From contig JBCBZE010000025.1 in the NCBI GenBank assembly GCA_039815505.1, forward strand, positions 1 through 19,292: 19,292 nt of DNA. Reading direction: 5' to 3'. This document shows, in pieces, positions 1 through 8,101 of this stretch (within the stretch, counting starts at the first letter, position 1; each line of letters begins with the position of its first letter). The notes beneath the pieces are model-generated. The model did no database searches. It was not told where the DNA came from and saw nothing but the letters and a program-made list of their open reading frames with translations. The DNA is from CANLWN01 sp039815505. Its GTDB lineage: Bacteria > Bacteroidota > Bacteroidia > Flavobacteriales > Flavobacteriaceae. The translations under genes and the position numbers were made by a program.

Positions 1-1
1 A

Positions 2-226
2 CATATGAGCAAAACAATGCAAATATTCTCTATTACCCATCTACCGCAAGTGGCATCCAAGGGAGATTACCACTACAAAGTGTATAAAAAGGATGACGAT
101 GCCATTACCCAGACCAAAATGAAAAAACTTACCCAAGAGGAAAGGGTTGTGGAATTGGCCGAAATGCTTGGTGGCAAGACGTTGTCAGATTCCGCTATGG
201 CGCATGCCAGACAATTATTGAATTGA
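2..226 (+). CDS. recN: DNA repair protein RecN, C-terminal end (5' truncated by window)
   Basis: This is the last ~74 codons of RecN, the SMC-like ATPase that acts in recombinational repair of double-strand breaks. The reading frame is open from the first bases of the window, so the ATG at position 5 is an internal methionine and not the start. Visible hallmarks are the ITHLPQVASKG segment, which corresponds to the H-loop region of the ABC/SMC head, the following H-Y-K-V block, and the closing LAEMLGG...AHARQLL motif typical of RecN C-termini. The family is usually about 550 residues, so roughly 480 lie upstream of the window. fabI follows 111 bp later on the same strand. Confidence 0.93.
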   Translation, partial: HMSKTMQIFSITHLPQVASKGDYHYKVYKKDDDAITQTKMKKLTQEERVVELAEMLGGKTLSDSAMAHARQLLN

Positions 227-298
227 ATTTGTAATTTGAATTTTGGGGCAAGACGTTTTTAGGTTGCCCGTATCATATCTATTTATAACTTTTTTAGA

Positions 299-306
299 TA
301 TCTTTG
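299..306 (+). promoter_or_regulatory. Candidate -7 promoter box for fabI
   Basis: TATCTTTG matches the Bacteroidota -7 consensus TAnnTTTG exactly and lies 31 bp before the fabI ATG, giving a predicted start of transcription near 313 and a leader of about 25 nt. No good TTTG -33 element is visible at the expected distance, so this is a moderate call. Confidence 0.4.
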
Positions 307-337
307 ACCGTTAAAGAGAACCAAGAACACAACAAAA

Positions 338-1153
338 ATGGCATACAACTTATTAAAGGGAAAGAAAGGAATTATTTTTGGCGCCTTGGATGAAAATTCC
401 ATAGCATGGAAAACTGCTGAACGCGTGCATGAGGAAGGGGGCACTTTTGTATTGACCAATGCTCCTATTGCACTGCGTATGGGCCAAATTAAGCAGTTGG
501 CGGAGAAGACAGGTTCCGAACTTGTTGCTGCGGATGCCACCAATGAGGAAGATTTGAATAATTTGGTTACCCGATCTATGGAAATATTGGGTGGGAAATT
601 AGACTTTGTATTACACTCCATAGGGATGTCCGTGAACGTGCGTAAAGGACGTGCCTATACCGATGAGAAATATGATTTTACGGCCAAAGGATGGGATATA
701 TCGGCCTTGTCCTTTCATAAAGTATTACAATCTCTTTATAAGGGGGATGCCATGAACGAATGGGGCAGCATCATAGCCCTTACCTATATGGCGGCCCAAC
801 GGACATTTCCGGATTATAATGATATGGCCGATAATAAGGCATATTTGGAATCCATAGCCCGTAGTTTTGGCTATTTTTTTGGTAAGGAAAAGAACGTAAG
901 GGTAAACACGATATCACAGTCTCCCACACCTACCACGGCGGGACAGGGTGTAAAAGGTTTTGATGGTTTCATCAATTATGCCGATATGATGTCTCCTTTG
1001 GGCAACGCTACTGCGGACGATTGTGCGGATTACACGGTGTCACTGTTTTCGGATTTGACCAAAAAAGTGACGATGCAGAATCTTTTTCATGATGGTGGTT
1101 TTTCAAATACGGGTGTAAGTCAAGAAGTCATTGATCATTTTACGGAAAAATAG
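338..1153 (+). CDS. fabI: Enoyl-[acyl-carrier-protein] reductase (NADH)
   Basis: FabI catalyses the last reduction in each elongation round of type II fatty acid synthesis, converting trans-2-enoyl-ACP to acyl-ACP with NADH, in the cytoplasm. It is a 271-residue short-chain dehydrogenase-like protein of normal length. Near the N-terminus is the FabI nucleotide-binding signature (GIIFGALDENSIAW, residues 11-24), differing from the classical GxxxGxG. The LHSIG segment lies at 92-96. The catalytic set reads Y150 (in LTYMAA), Y160 (in PDYN) and K167, the spacing of the Y-x6-K pair in FabI. The substrate loop follows SPTPTTAGQG (195-204), whereas E. coli has GPIRTLAA there. The ATG is preceded by an A-rich leader. 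It follows recN and precedes a glycosyltransferase, probably with its own promoter. Confidence 0.95.
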   Translation: MAYNLLKGKKGIIFGALDENSIAWKTAERVHEEGGTFVLTNAPIALRMGQIKQLAEKTGSELVAADATNEEDLNNLVTRSMEILGGKLDFVLHSIGMSVNVRKGRAYTDEKYDFTAKGWDISALSFHKVLQSLYKGDAMNEWGSIIALTYMAAQRTFPDYNDMADNKAYLESIARSFGYFFGKEKNVRVNTISQSPTPTTAGQGVKGFDGFINYADMMSPLGNATADDCADYTVSLFSDLTKKVTMQNLFHDGGFSNTGVSQEVIDHFTEK

Positions 1154-1271
1154 GACTGGAACGTTTGTATTTGAAAATACCTGTTCTGTTTCGGCACATC
1201 CAAGGACTATAATTTCTTGATGCTAATTTCACCATAGTGTTTGAAGCGGCATTTTTGATGGTATTTGTTTC

Positions 1272-2294
1272 ATGAGTTTATTCTTTTCCATAGTAGTACC
1301 TGTTTACAATAGGCCCAATGAGATACGGGAACTGTTGGAAAGTCTGTTGGCATCTACCTATACCCAACCTTATGAAATTGTAATCGTGGAAGATGGATCA
1401 ACGGCTTCATCAGAGACGGTAATTACGGCATTCAAGGACCAACTTCCCATTACGTATCTAAAAAAGCATAATACGGGACCGGGAGATTCCAGAAATTATG
1501 GAATGAGAAATGCCAAGGGCAACTACTTCATTATTCTGGATTCCGATTGTATGCTACCACCGGGGTACCTTAGTACGGTGGGGGAAGCCCTGGAAACTGA
1601 TTATGTACATTGTTATGGTGGGCCAGATGCGGCGCATAACTCGTTTTCCCATATACAGAAAGCCATTAATTATACCATGACATCTTTTTTTACGACCGGA
1701 GGAATACGGGGTGGTAAGACATCCACGGATAGGTTTCAGCCAAGAAGCTTTAACATGGGGATTTCCAGACAAATTTTTGATGTTACCGGAGGTTTTGGGA
1801 ACATCCATCCTGGGGAAGACCCAGACTTTGTCCTGCGAATTTGGAGCAAAGGGTATACTACCAAACTTATATCAGGAGCGTATGTATACCATAAGCGAAG
1901 AATAGATTGGCAGAAGTTTTACGATCAAACACATAAATTTGGATTGGTACGGCCCATTCTTAATAAATGGCATATGGGAACGGCCAAAATAACGTACTGG
2001 TTTCCCAGTCTTTTCTGTTTGGGGTTTTTGGCATCCCTTTTAATGCTTGTCCTTGCCCCATCCCACTATAAATTCTGGTTTATAGGACTGTATCTGCTAT
2101 ATTTTGGAGTGATTTTTATAGATGCCTTACAAAAGACAAAAAATATATCCGTAAGCTTTTTGGTGTTAGTGGCCTTGCCAATTCAGTTCATTGGTTATGG
2201 TTATGGTTTTTTAAAGTCGACTATCTTGGTTAATTTTAGCAAAAGGGAACCGGAAATCCTTTTCCCCAAGTTGTTTTTTAAAATGAAAACCTAA
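1272..2294 (+). CDS. Family 2 glycosyltransferase with C-terminal membrane segments
   Basis: A 340-residue inverting GT-A glycosyltransferase of family 2, likely transferring a sugar from a nucleotide donor to a cell-surface glycan or lipid at the inner face of the cytoplasmic membrane. The N-terminal half shows FSIVVPVYNRPNEI (5-18), IVEDGS (38-43), the metal-binding D-S-D (90-92) inside ILDSDC, and a GEDPDF acid motif (181-186) corresponding to the general base region. The C-terminal third has hydrophobic segments at about 242-261, 267-285 and 294-314, which would anchor it in the membrane. Substrate and product cannot be read from sequence. It sits 2 bp before the YbbR gene, so the two are probably cotranscribed with coaE. 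The 118-bp gap from fabI shows no convincing terminator. Confidence 0.85.
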   Translation: MSLFFSIVVPVYNRPNEIRELLESLLASTYTQPYEIVIVEDGSTASSETVITAFKDQLPITYLKKHNTGPGDSRNYGMRNAKGNYFIILDSDCMLPPGYLSTVGEALETDYVHCYGGPDAAHNSFSHIQKAINYTMTSFFTTGGIRGGKTSTDRFQPRSFNMGISRQIFDVTGGFGNIHPGEDPDFVLRIWSKGYTTKLISGAYVYHKRRIDWQKFYDQTHKFGLVRPILNKWHMGTAKITYWFPSLFCLGFLASLLMLVLAPSHYKFWFIGLYLLYFGVIFIDALQKTKNISVSFLVLVALPIQFIGYGYGFLKSTILVNFSKREPEILFPKLFFKMKT

Positions 2295-2296
2295 AT

Positions 2297-3250
2297 ATGA
2301 TCAAGCGAATAAAAAATGGACTTAGTAAAAGAAAGGTAAAAATATTTTCACTCTTTCTGTTATGTTCTGGTCTGGCATGGTTTTTAAGCAATCTATCCGA
2401 ACTGTATACCCACAGGGCCACGTTTAACATGGAATATGTCAACATCCCGGATAGCCTGCTCCTTACCAAGACATCGCAAGACAAAATAGATGTAAAACTT
2501 CGGGCCAGTGGTTTTCAGTTTTTATGGTTCAACTTTCTTACCAAAAAGATAGCGGTTGATTTATCGGCGATGGAAAGTTTGGATTCAAGATATTTTGTTA
2601 CCCGTGGCATTTATAAAAAGCAGATAGAAAGGCAACTCGCTAATTCCATGTCGTTGTTGGAAATTGATAGTGATACCTTGTTTTTCGATTTTTTCAAAGT
2701 TTATACAAAGGAAGTTCCGATAAAACCTGTACTACAAATAAGCATGGCACAGAATTATTTATTGGATGGCAAACTAAACATTGACCCTAATACGATCAAG
2801 GTAACGGGTCCTAAAAACGAAATCGATACGCTCCATGTGGTGCGAACGGAACCCATGGTGTTGCCCGATTTAACGTCGGACTTTTCAAAGAGACTGGTCA
2901 TTCCAAAACCGGAAAGTTTAAAAAATACCGCTTTTTCGCTACAAAATGTCAATATTTCCGGTAAGGTATCCCGTTTTTCGGAAAAAATAATAGACGTTCC
3001 CGTAGAAGTCATAGGAATCCCGGAAGGGACAAGTATCAAGACCTTTCCCAATGTGGTATCTATCTTGTGCAAAGCGAAAGTTACAAGATTGAAAAAATTA
3101 AATGCAACAGATTTTCAATTGGTGGCGGATTATACGGCTATTGAAGGTAGCGGTAAAACCATGTTGTTGGCGCTTGTACGTGAACCGGGCGATATACATA
3201 GTGCCCGCCTTTTGGAAACCCAAGTTGAATATATTTTGAAGCGAGAATGA
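2297..3250 (+). CDS. YbbR-like domain protein (CdaR-like)
   Basis: A 317-residue protein with one N-terminal membrane anchor (about residues 15-33) followed by an extracytoplasmic region with the beta-rich repeat pattern of YbbR domains. Repeated units of the type VTGPKNEIDTL (about 168-178) followed by VPV-hydrophobic strands are visible, suggesting two or three domains. In Firmicutes the YbbR protein CdaR regulates the diadenylate cyclase CdaA; in Bacteroidota the role is not established and no cyclase gene is next door. The position directly before coaE is, from memory, commonly seen in flavobacteria. Its stop codon overlaps the coaE start (ATGA-type junction at 3247-3250), indicating translational coupling. 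Family assignment is fairly secure; function is open. Confidence 0.8.
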   Translation: MIKRIKNGLSKRKVKIFSLFLLCSGLAWFLSNLSELYTHRATFNMEYVNIPDSLLLTKTSQDKIDVKLRASGFQFLWFNFLTKKIAVDLSAMESLDSRYFVTRGIYKKQIERQLANSMSLLEIDSDTLFFDFFKVYTKEVPIKPVLQISMAQNYLLDGKLNIDPNTIKVTGPKNEIDTLHVVRTEPMVLPDLTSDFSKRLVIPKPESLKNTAFSLQNVNISGKVSRFSEKIIDVPVEVIGIPEGTSIKTFPNVVSILCKAKVTRLKKLNATDFQLVADYTAIEGSGKTMLLALVREPGDIHSARLLETQVEYILKRE

Positions 3251-3834
3251 TGATTGTAGGACTTACGGGAGGTATAGGAAGCGGGAAGACCACAGTTGGT
3301 AAAATGTTTAAGGAACTGGGTGTTCCCGTATATAATTCAGATGTAGAAGCAAAACGATTAATGCACGCTTCAAAGGAAGTAAAAAAGGCAATAATCGGAT
3401 TGTTGGGAAGCGAGGCCTATAAAGGTGAAGAGTTAAACAAAAAGTATATTTCCGATACCGTTTTTAAAGATGCGGAATTGCTTCAAAAATTAAACGACAT
3501 TGTACACCCCGCAGTCAAAAATCATTTTAAGGGTTGGGTAAAAAAACAGATAAGCCCGTACGTTATTCAGGAAACCGCCCTCATTTTTGAAAACTCCTCC
3601 CAAGAATTTTATGATAAAATCGTACTTGTGACCGCACCACAAAACATTCGTATTCAAAGAGTTACCAAAAGAGATGGAGTTTCCAAAAAAAATGTCATGG
3701 AACGGATAAAGAATCAGTTAAAGGATACTGAAAAGATAAAATTATCAGACTTTGTTATTAAGAATACGAAGCTAGAAAAAACAAAGTTGATTGTAAGGCA
3801 AGTTCACTCCGAACTCCTTAATTTATCAAGCTGA
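3247..3834 (+). CDS. coaE: Dephospho-CoA kinase
   Basis: CoaE phosphorylates the 3'-hydroxyl of the ribose of dephospho-CoA, the last step of coenzyme A synthesis, in the cytoplasm. The 195-residue length is normal. A P-loop reads GGIGSGKTT (8-16), followed by the family's NSD-x-EAKRLM segment (32-40) that contributes to substrate binding, the HPAVK motif mid-protein, and a P-loop kinase lid region rich in R and K (IQRVTKRDGVS). The DFVIKN motif near the end matches the nucleoside monophosphate kinase-like C-terminus. The start at 3247 overlaps the stop of the upstream YbbR gene by 4 bp; a second ATG directly follows at 3250, so the exact first methionine is uncertain by one codon. Confidence 0.95.
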   Translation: MMIVGLTGGIGSGKTTVGKMFKELGVPVYNSDVEAKRLMHASKEVKKAIIGLLGSEAYKGEELNKKYISDTVFKDAELLQKLNDIVHPAVKNHFKGWVKKQISPYVIQETALIFENSSQEFYDKIVLVTAPQNIRIQRVTKRDGVSKKNVMERIKNQLKDTEKIKLSDFVIKNTKLEKTKLIVRQVHSELLNLSS

Positions 3835-3864
3835 ACCTTAAATTTTAACATTTTTGTTAAGGTT
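3834..3864. promoter_or_regulatory. Palindromic dyad upstream of the two-component operon
   Basis: Two overlapping inverted repeats lie just after coaE. The outer one pairs AACCTTAA (3834-3841) with TTAAGGTT (3857-3864). The inner one pairs TTAACA (3845-3850) with TGTTAA (3855-3860) around TTTT. The two cannot both form as hairpins because they share the TTAA. The position, 50-80 bp before the sensor kinase ATG, fits an operator for autoregulation by the adjacent response regulator. It could also be a weak coaE terminator. Function is inferred. Confidence 0.4.
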
Positions 3865-3914
3865 TGGTTAAACAAGCAATCCACTAGATGTTAAATTTCT
3901 AATTTTACGAAAAG

Positions 3915-5495
3915 ATGAACAAGAGGTTATTTATCCTTCTGGTTGTATTAATGAGTCTTTCCTTGGTAGGAATTATACTAGTTCAAGGGTATTGGATAAA
4001 ACAATCATTCGAGGATAAGGAGGAACAATTTTCCAATGTGGTATCGGAGGTGCTGAACGATGTTACCCATAAGATAGAGGATGGTGAAAGAAAGGACTAT
4101 TTTGATCGGTATTTTGAACAAACGGATAGTCTTGGAAAGCCGCAGAGCTCGCACTTAAACAATCTCTTTTTTGTTGACCGGGATATAAATTCCAATGAAA
4201 TTCTTTTTTATTCCCATGGAATACTGGAAGAAGACTATAATATAGCATCGACGTTCTTTGACAATGGTTCTGGTTCGGATACCACAACCATTAAAAGTTT
4301 TACCAGTAAACGCACAAAAACCATTTTTAAGGAAGATTATGGTTTGGATGGAAAACAATATCGGCTCACACCAGTTCAAAAATTGGAAAAAATTGGAGGC
4401 TTGTCCGCAATGGAGAAAGCACAATTCGAGGATGTATTTGGGGAGTTGGCCAAAACAGTGCCGATCCATAAGCGGGTTTCCAAACAAAAGATAGAATTAC
4501 TCATAGATCGGGAGCTCGAGAACAAAGGATTGGATATTGATTTTGAATATGGGGTCTATAGCAAGGGATTACCGACCAAAGTAAAATCCAGACGCTTTAA
4601 ATTTGCCAAGAAATCGTTGTATAAGGCACCTATTTTTAGGGATAGTGAAGGAAATACTGATTTTTCATTGTTAATTTCCTTTCCCAAGAAGAAAAAGCTG
4701 CTGTTTGGTTCCATTATGGGGATGGCCATATTATCATTATTGTTTACACTGATCATTGTAGTTGCCTATGCCGGAGCTATTTATCAATTGATCAGACAAA
4801 AACAGATATCGGAAATCAAGTCCGATTTCATCAACAATATGACCCATGAATTCAAGACACCGATCGCGACCATAAACTTGGCGGTAGAGGCGATTAAAAA
4901 CCCCAAAATAATAGATGAGAAGGATAAAGTACTGCGCTATTTGGGAATGATACGGGACGAGAATAAACGTATGCACGCCCAGGTAGAAAACGTATTGCGG
5001 ATTTCTAAATTGGAAAAGAACCAGTTGGATATTAGTAAGGATAGGGTAGATGTACACGACATTATAGGGGATGCGGTAACCCATGTAGAGCTCATTGTAG
5101 GTGATAGGGGCGGTTACATAAATACACATTTGGATGCCGACCGATCCGAAGTACTTGCCAATGATATGCATTTTACCAATGTTATCGTAAATGTGTTGGA
5201 CAATGCGGTGAAGTATTCGCCAGAGGCGCCCAAAATAGATGTGTTTACAGAGATTGCAAAGAATTATATAATCGTTAAGATACAGGACCAAGGTGCGGGT
5301 ATGAGCAAAGTGGTCCTTAAAAAAGTTTTTGAGAAATTTTATAGAGAACATACCGGGGATATACATAATGTTAAGGGCCATGGATTAGGACTGGCCTATG
5401 TTAAAAAAATAATAGATGATCATCAGGGGGAGGTTTATGCGGAAAGCGAAAAAGGCAAAGGCAGTACTTTCTATATTAAATTACCTTTAATTTAA
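3915..5495 (+). CDS. Membrane sensor histidine kinase (RprX-like layout)
   Basis: A 526-residue transmembrane histidine kinase that would autophosphorylate on histidine and pass the phosphate to the regulator encoded 5 bp downstream. Layout: transmembrane helix 1 at about 5-25; a periplasmic sensor region of about 235 residues with no recognised domain; transmembrane helix 2 at about 264-288; HisKA with the H-box at 301-320 containing the phosphoacceptor H311 in MTHEFKTP; N-box with N430 in VLDNAVKYSP; G1 box DQGAGM (458-463); F-box FEKFYR (472-477); G2 box GHGLGLAYV (488-496). All catalytic boxes look intact. There is no HAMP domain between helix 2 and HisKA. The arrangement resembles the Bacteroides RprX/RprY pair, but orthology is not proven. 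The signal sensed is unknown. Confidence 0.92.
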   Translation: MNKRLFILLVVLMSLSLVGIILVQGYWIKQSFEDKEEQFSNVVSEVLNDVTHKIEDGERKDYFDRYFEQTDSLGKPQSSHLNNLFFVDRDINSNEILFYSHGILEEDYNIASTFFDNGSGSDTTTIKSFTSKRTKTIFKEDYGLDGKQYRLTPVQKLEKIGGLSAMEKAQFEDVFGELAKTVPIHKRVSKQKIELLIDRELENKGLDIDFEYGVYSKGLPTKVKSRRFKFAKKSLYKAPIFRDSEGNTDFSLLISFPKKKKLLFGSIMGMAILSLLFTLIIVVAYAGAIYQLIRQKQISEIKSDFINNMTHEFKTPIATINLAVEAIKNPKIIDEKDKVLRYLGMIRDENKRMHAQVENVLRISKLEKNQLDISKDRVDVHDIIGDAVTHVELIVGDRGGYINTHLDADRSEVLANDMHFTNVIVNVLDNAVKYSPEAPKIDVFTEIAKNYIIVKIQDQGAGMSKVVLKKVFEKFYREHTGDIHNVKGHGLGLAYVKKIIDDHQGEVYAESEKGKGSTFYIKLPLI

Positions 5496-5500
5496 AATTT

Positions 5501-6208
5501 ATGGAAACAGCGAACAAGAAAATACTTTTGGTTGAGGATGATCCCAATTTTGGGATTGTTTTGAAGGATTATTTATCCATGAACGATTTTGATGTAACCT
5601 TGGCCAAGAATGGAATGGAAGGTTTTGAAAAGTTCAAAAAAGATAATTTTGATGTCTGCATCTTGGATGTCATGATGCCCTATAAGGACGGTTATACACT
5701 GGCACGGGAAATACGTGAGAAGAACGAACATGTTCCTATCATCTTTTTAACGGCTAAAACTATGAAGGAGGATGTGCTTAAAGGATACAAATCCGGTGCG
5801 GATGATTATTTAAATAAACCTTTTGATTCCGAAGTATTATTGATGAAATTGAAAGCAATACTTCAAAGAAAGGCATCCAATACGTTGGCTGATAGCAAAC
5901 AATTTGAGTTTACTATTGGAGGGTTCCACTTGAATTCCAAACTTAGATTTCTTAAATACAAGGAAGAGGAGGCAATAAAACTTTCACCAAAAGAAAATGA
6001 ATTGTTACGGCTTTTAGCACTTCATGAAAATGATTTGATGCCAAGAGAATTGGCACTTACCAAAATATGGAGAGACGATAATTATTTTACTTCAAGGAGT
6101 ATGGATGTGTACATCGCCAAATTGCGTAAGTACCTTAAGAGGGATGACACGGTTGAAATCCTGAACATTCATGGAGAAGGATTTAGGTTGGTTATAAAAA
6201 CGGAATAA
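5501..6208 (+). CDS. OmpR/PhoB-family response regulator (RprY-like)
   Basis: A 235-residue response regulator, the partner of the sensor kinase directly upstream. The receiver domain (about 5-120) has the acidic pocket D13/D14, the phosphoacceptor D56 in ILDVMMP, the switch residue T84 in IFLTA, and the conserved K106 in NKPF. After a linker, a winged-helix DNA-binding domain of the OmpR type occupies about 135-232, with the LSPKENELLRLL start and the SRSMDVYIAKLRKYL recognition region. The gene starts 5 bp after the kinase stop, so the two form one operon. A strong terminator follows immediately. Targets are unknown; the dyad before the kinase gene is a candidate autoregulatory site. Confidence 0.94.
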   Translation: METANKKILLVEDDPNFGIVLKDYLSMNDFDVTLAKNGMEGFEKFKKDNFDVCILDVMMPYKDGYTLAREIREKNEHVPIIFLTAKTMKEDVLKGYKSGADDYLNKPFDSEVLLMKLKAILQRKASNTLADSKQFEFTIGGFHLNSKLRFLKYKEEEAIKLSPKENELLRLLALHENDLMPRELALTKIWRDDNYFTSRSMDVYIAKLRKYLKRDDTVEILNIHGEGFRLVIKTE

Positions 6209-6230
6209 AAATCCGTATACATCAAGATAC

Positions 6231-6262
6231 ACCCTATCTGTGCTAAACGGATAGGGTTTTTT
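6231..6262 (+). terminator. Rho-independent terminator after the two-component operon
   Basis: ACCCTATC (6231-6238) pairs perfectly with GATAGGGT (6250-6257) and is followed by a run of Ts to 6262 on the plus strand. It sits 22 bp after the response regulator stop and directly abuts the stop of the convergent permease gene. On the minus strand the stem is not followed by a T-run, so it should mainly end plus-strand transcription. Confidence 0.85.
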
Positions 6263-7598
6263 ATATACATAAACTGATTATGGCTACACTGATAAACCCT
6301 GTCAAGGCCAATAAAGTGGTCATAACCGTCCAAGATCTAAATGTTTGTTTTTCGGTAATACCCAAGTACTGTCCAACCAGCCAAAAACCGCTGTCGTTTA
6401 CGTGAGAAAAAATACTTGCCCCGGATGCAATGGCAATGACCAAACAGGCTAATTCCGCATTGCCAAGATCAGTGACGGAAATCAAGGGCGCCGCAAGTCC
6501 GGCCGCCGTGATCATGGCCACTGTTGCGGACCCTTGTACTATTCGTACAATAGCGGCACTTATGAAAGCAAATGCCAATATGGGAAATCCGGCATTACTT
6601 AAGGAGTTGGCCAAAAGTTCCCCGGCTCCGGTGTTGGTCAATACTTGTTTAAAAACACCGCCTGCCCCTGTAAGCAGTATAATGGTACCCGCCGGCTCCA
6701 AGGATTTACTGGTTATTTTAAATAATTTTTCCTTGCTATACCCTTTTCGAATCCCAAAAAAATACCATGCTAGGATGTTGGCGATGATCAAGGCAGAAAA
6801 TGGATGACCGATCAAAGCGATACCATTTTTGATCCCTTCATTTTTTAAGGGTATCAAACCACTGGTGAGAATGGTGTTCAACAAGATAAGGATTATAGGG
6901 GTGCCAATGATCCAAAGGGTAAGTCCTATGTTGGGTAATTCCTTTTCTTCAGCATCTTCATTTTGTTCAGGGGCATGTACTTGGATTTTCTTGGCAATAT
7001 GTTTCCCAAACCAGAGCCCGCTGACCAAGGCCGTAGGTATGCCAACGATAAACCCTATCAATATGACCCATCCCAGTTCTGCCCCAATAATTTCAGCAAC
7101 TGCAATGGGGCCGGGGGTAGGGGGGATAAAAGCATGGGTAATGGCCAAACCGGCCAAAAGGGGAATGGCATATAACAACAACGACTTTCCGGTTTTGCGT
7201 TGTAAGGCATAGATCATGGGAACCAATATGATAAAGGCAACATCAAAAAATACCGGAATGGCAATTAAAAATCCCGAAATGACCATGGCTAGGGGAGCCC
7301 TTTTCATTCCAAACTTTTTAATCATAAAATTGGCGATGGTCTTGGCACCACCGGAATATTCCAAAATGGCGCCGAACATGGCGCCTAAACCCACTACCGT
7401 GGCGACAAAACCCAAGGTACTGCCCATACCATCCTTTACGGTTGTAATGATCTGTTGGGCGTTGAGCCCGGCGATCAACCCAACCGTAATACTACCGATC
7501 AGAAGTGCAATAAACGCATGGATCTTTAGTCTAAGGATTAAAAACAATAACAATGCAATTCCTATAATAATGGCTAAGATCAATTGTGTCTCTATCAT
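6261..7598 (-). CDS. GntP-family gluconate:H+ symporter
   Basis: A 445-residue, very hydrophobic membrane transporter of the GntP family, which imports gluconate or related sugar acids with protons. The length and about 12-14 hydrophobic segments fit the family. Recognisable blocks are the GLGAMFGAILEYSGGA region near residues 70-85, the PPTPGPIAVAEIIGAELG segment, the IVRIVQGSATVAM segment, and the HVNDSGFWLVGQYLG segment near the C-terminus. The gluconokinase gene lies 8 bp upstream in the same direction, which supports gluconate as substrate over gluconate-like alternatives such as ketogluconate or glycerate. No GntR/LacI-type regulator is nearby. It is the last gene of the long minus-strand cluster. 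Confidence 0.92.
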   Translation of the reverse strand: MIETQLILAIIIGIALLLFLILRLKIHAFIALLIGSITVGLIAGLNAQQIITTVKDGMGSTLGFVATVVGLGAMFGAILEYSGGAKTIANFMIKKFGMKRAPLAMVISGFLIAIPVFFDVAFIILVPMIYALQRKTGKSLLLYAIPLLAGLAITHAFIPPTPGPIAVAEIIGAELGWVILIGFIVGIPTALVSGLWFGKHIAKKIQVHAPEQNEDAEEKELPNIGLTLWIIGTPIILILLNTILTSGLIPLKNEGIKNGIALIGHPFSALIIANILAWYFFGIRKGYSKEKLFKITSKSLEPAGTIILLTGAGGVFKQVLTNTGAGELLANSLSNAGFPILAFAFISAAIVRIVQGSATVAMITAAGLAAPLISVTDLGNAELACLVIAIASGASIFSHVNDSGFWLVGQYLGITEKQTFRSWTVMTTLLALTGFISVAIISLCI

Positions 7599-7606
7599 TT
7601 GGCAGT

Positions 7607-8101
7607 CTATAGTTGGTTTATAATTAGGAAAACAATTTCTTCCGGTGTATGTTGTATTGAAATGGTAATAGCGGTTTCTGGCGGCTCCAAAGCATCAAAT
7701 TGGGATTGCAGCAAAACAGTTGGCATAAAATGATTCTTTCTATCTTGGTGTCGCTTCAAAATTTCCTCAAAAGAACCTTCCAAGTATACCCATTTTACCT
7801 TATCCTCCACACCGGCTTTTAATAGATTGCGATAGGTCTTTTTTAAGGCAGAACATGCAATTACGGCTCCCTTATCCAAATTTTCCGCCGCCAACTCGTT
7901 GAGCCGAACCAACCAACCGTATCGATCCTCGTCGTTTAAGGGATGCCCAGCACTCATTTTATCAATATTGGCTTGGGGATGGTAGTCGTCCCCATCAAAA
8001 AAGGGAATGGAAAGTGCTTCTGCCAAAGCTGTACCAATAGTGGATTTTCCACAACCGGAAACCCCCATAACGAAGAAAATAAATGTAGGCCCACTACCCA
8101 T
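7607..8101 (-). CDS. gntK: Gluconokinase (GntK type)
   Basis: A 164-residue P-loop kinase converting D-gluconate to 6-phosphogluconate with ATP, feeding the pentose phosphate or Entner-Doudoroff route. Walker A reads GVSGCGKST (13-21). The GntK signature FDGDDYHPQANIDKM (35-49), then CSALKKTYR (83-91) and the NHFMP segment (123-127) match the family closely, and the length is typical. The ATG overlaps the end of miaA by 8 bp, so its translation is probably coupled to miaA; the permease follows 8 bp after its stop. Together kinase and permease form a minimal gluconate use unit attached to an unrelated tRNA-modification gene. Confidence 0.93.
   Translation of the reverse strand: MGSGPTFIFFVMGVSGCGKSTIGTALAEALSIPFFDGDDYHPQANIDKMSAGHPLNDEDRYGWLVRLNELAAENLDKGAVIACSALKKTYRNLLKAGVEDKVKWVYLEGSFEEILKRHQDRKNHFMPTVLLQSQFDALEPPETAITISIQHTPEEIVFLIINQL

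Noticed and set aside
246..269. GGGCAA / TTGCCC stem after recN as a terminator
   Set aside because: The stem is only 6 bp with a 12-base loop and no T-run follows, so termination is not supported.
1167..1180. GTATTT-GA-AAATAC palindrome after fabI as a terminator
   Set aside because: It is AT-rich, has a two-base loop and lacks a following T-run.
4737..5381. A 214-codon open frame on the minus strand inside the sensor kinase gene
   Set aside because: It lies antisense to the conserved HisKA/ATPase region, has no recognisable motif, and its composition reflects the complementary strand of the kinase codons.
6430..7623. Several plus-strand open frames of 70-135 codons opposite the permease gene
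   Set aside because: They are antisense to a well-supported transporter gene; low-complexity sequence rich in A, P and N mirrors the hydrophobic codons on the other strand.
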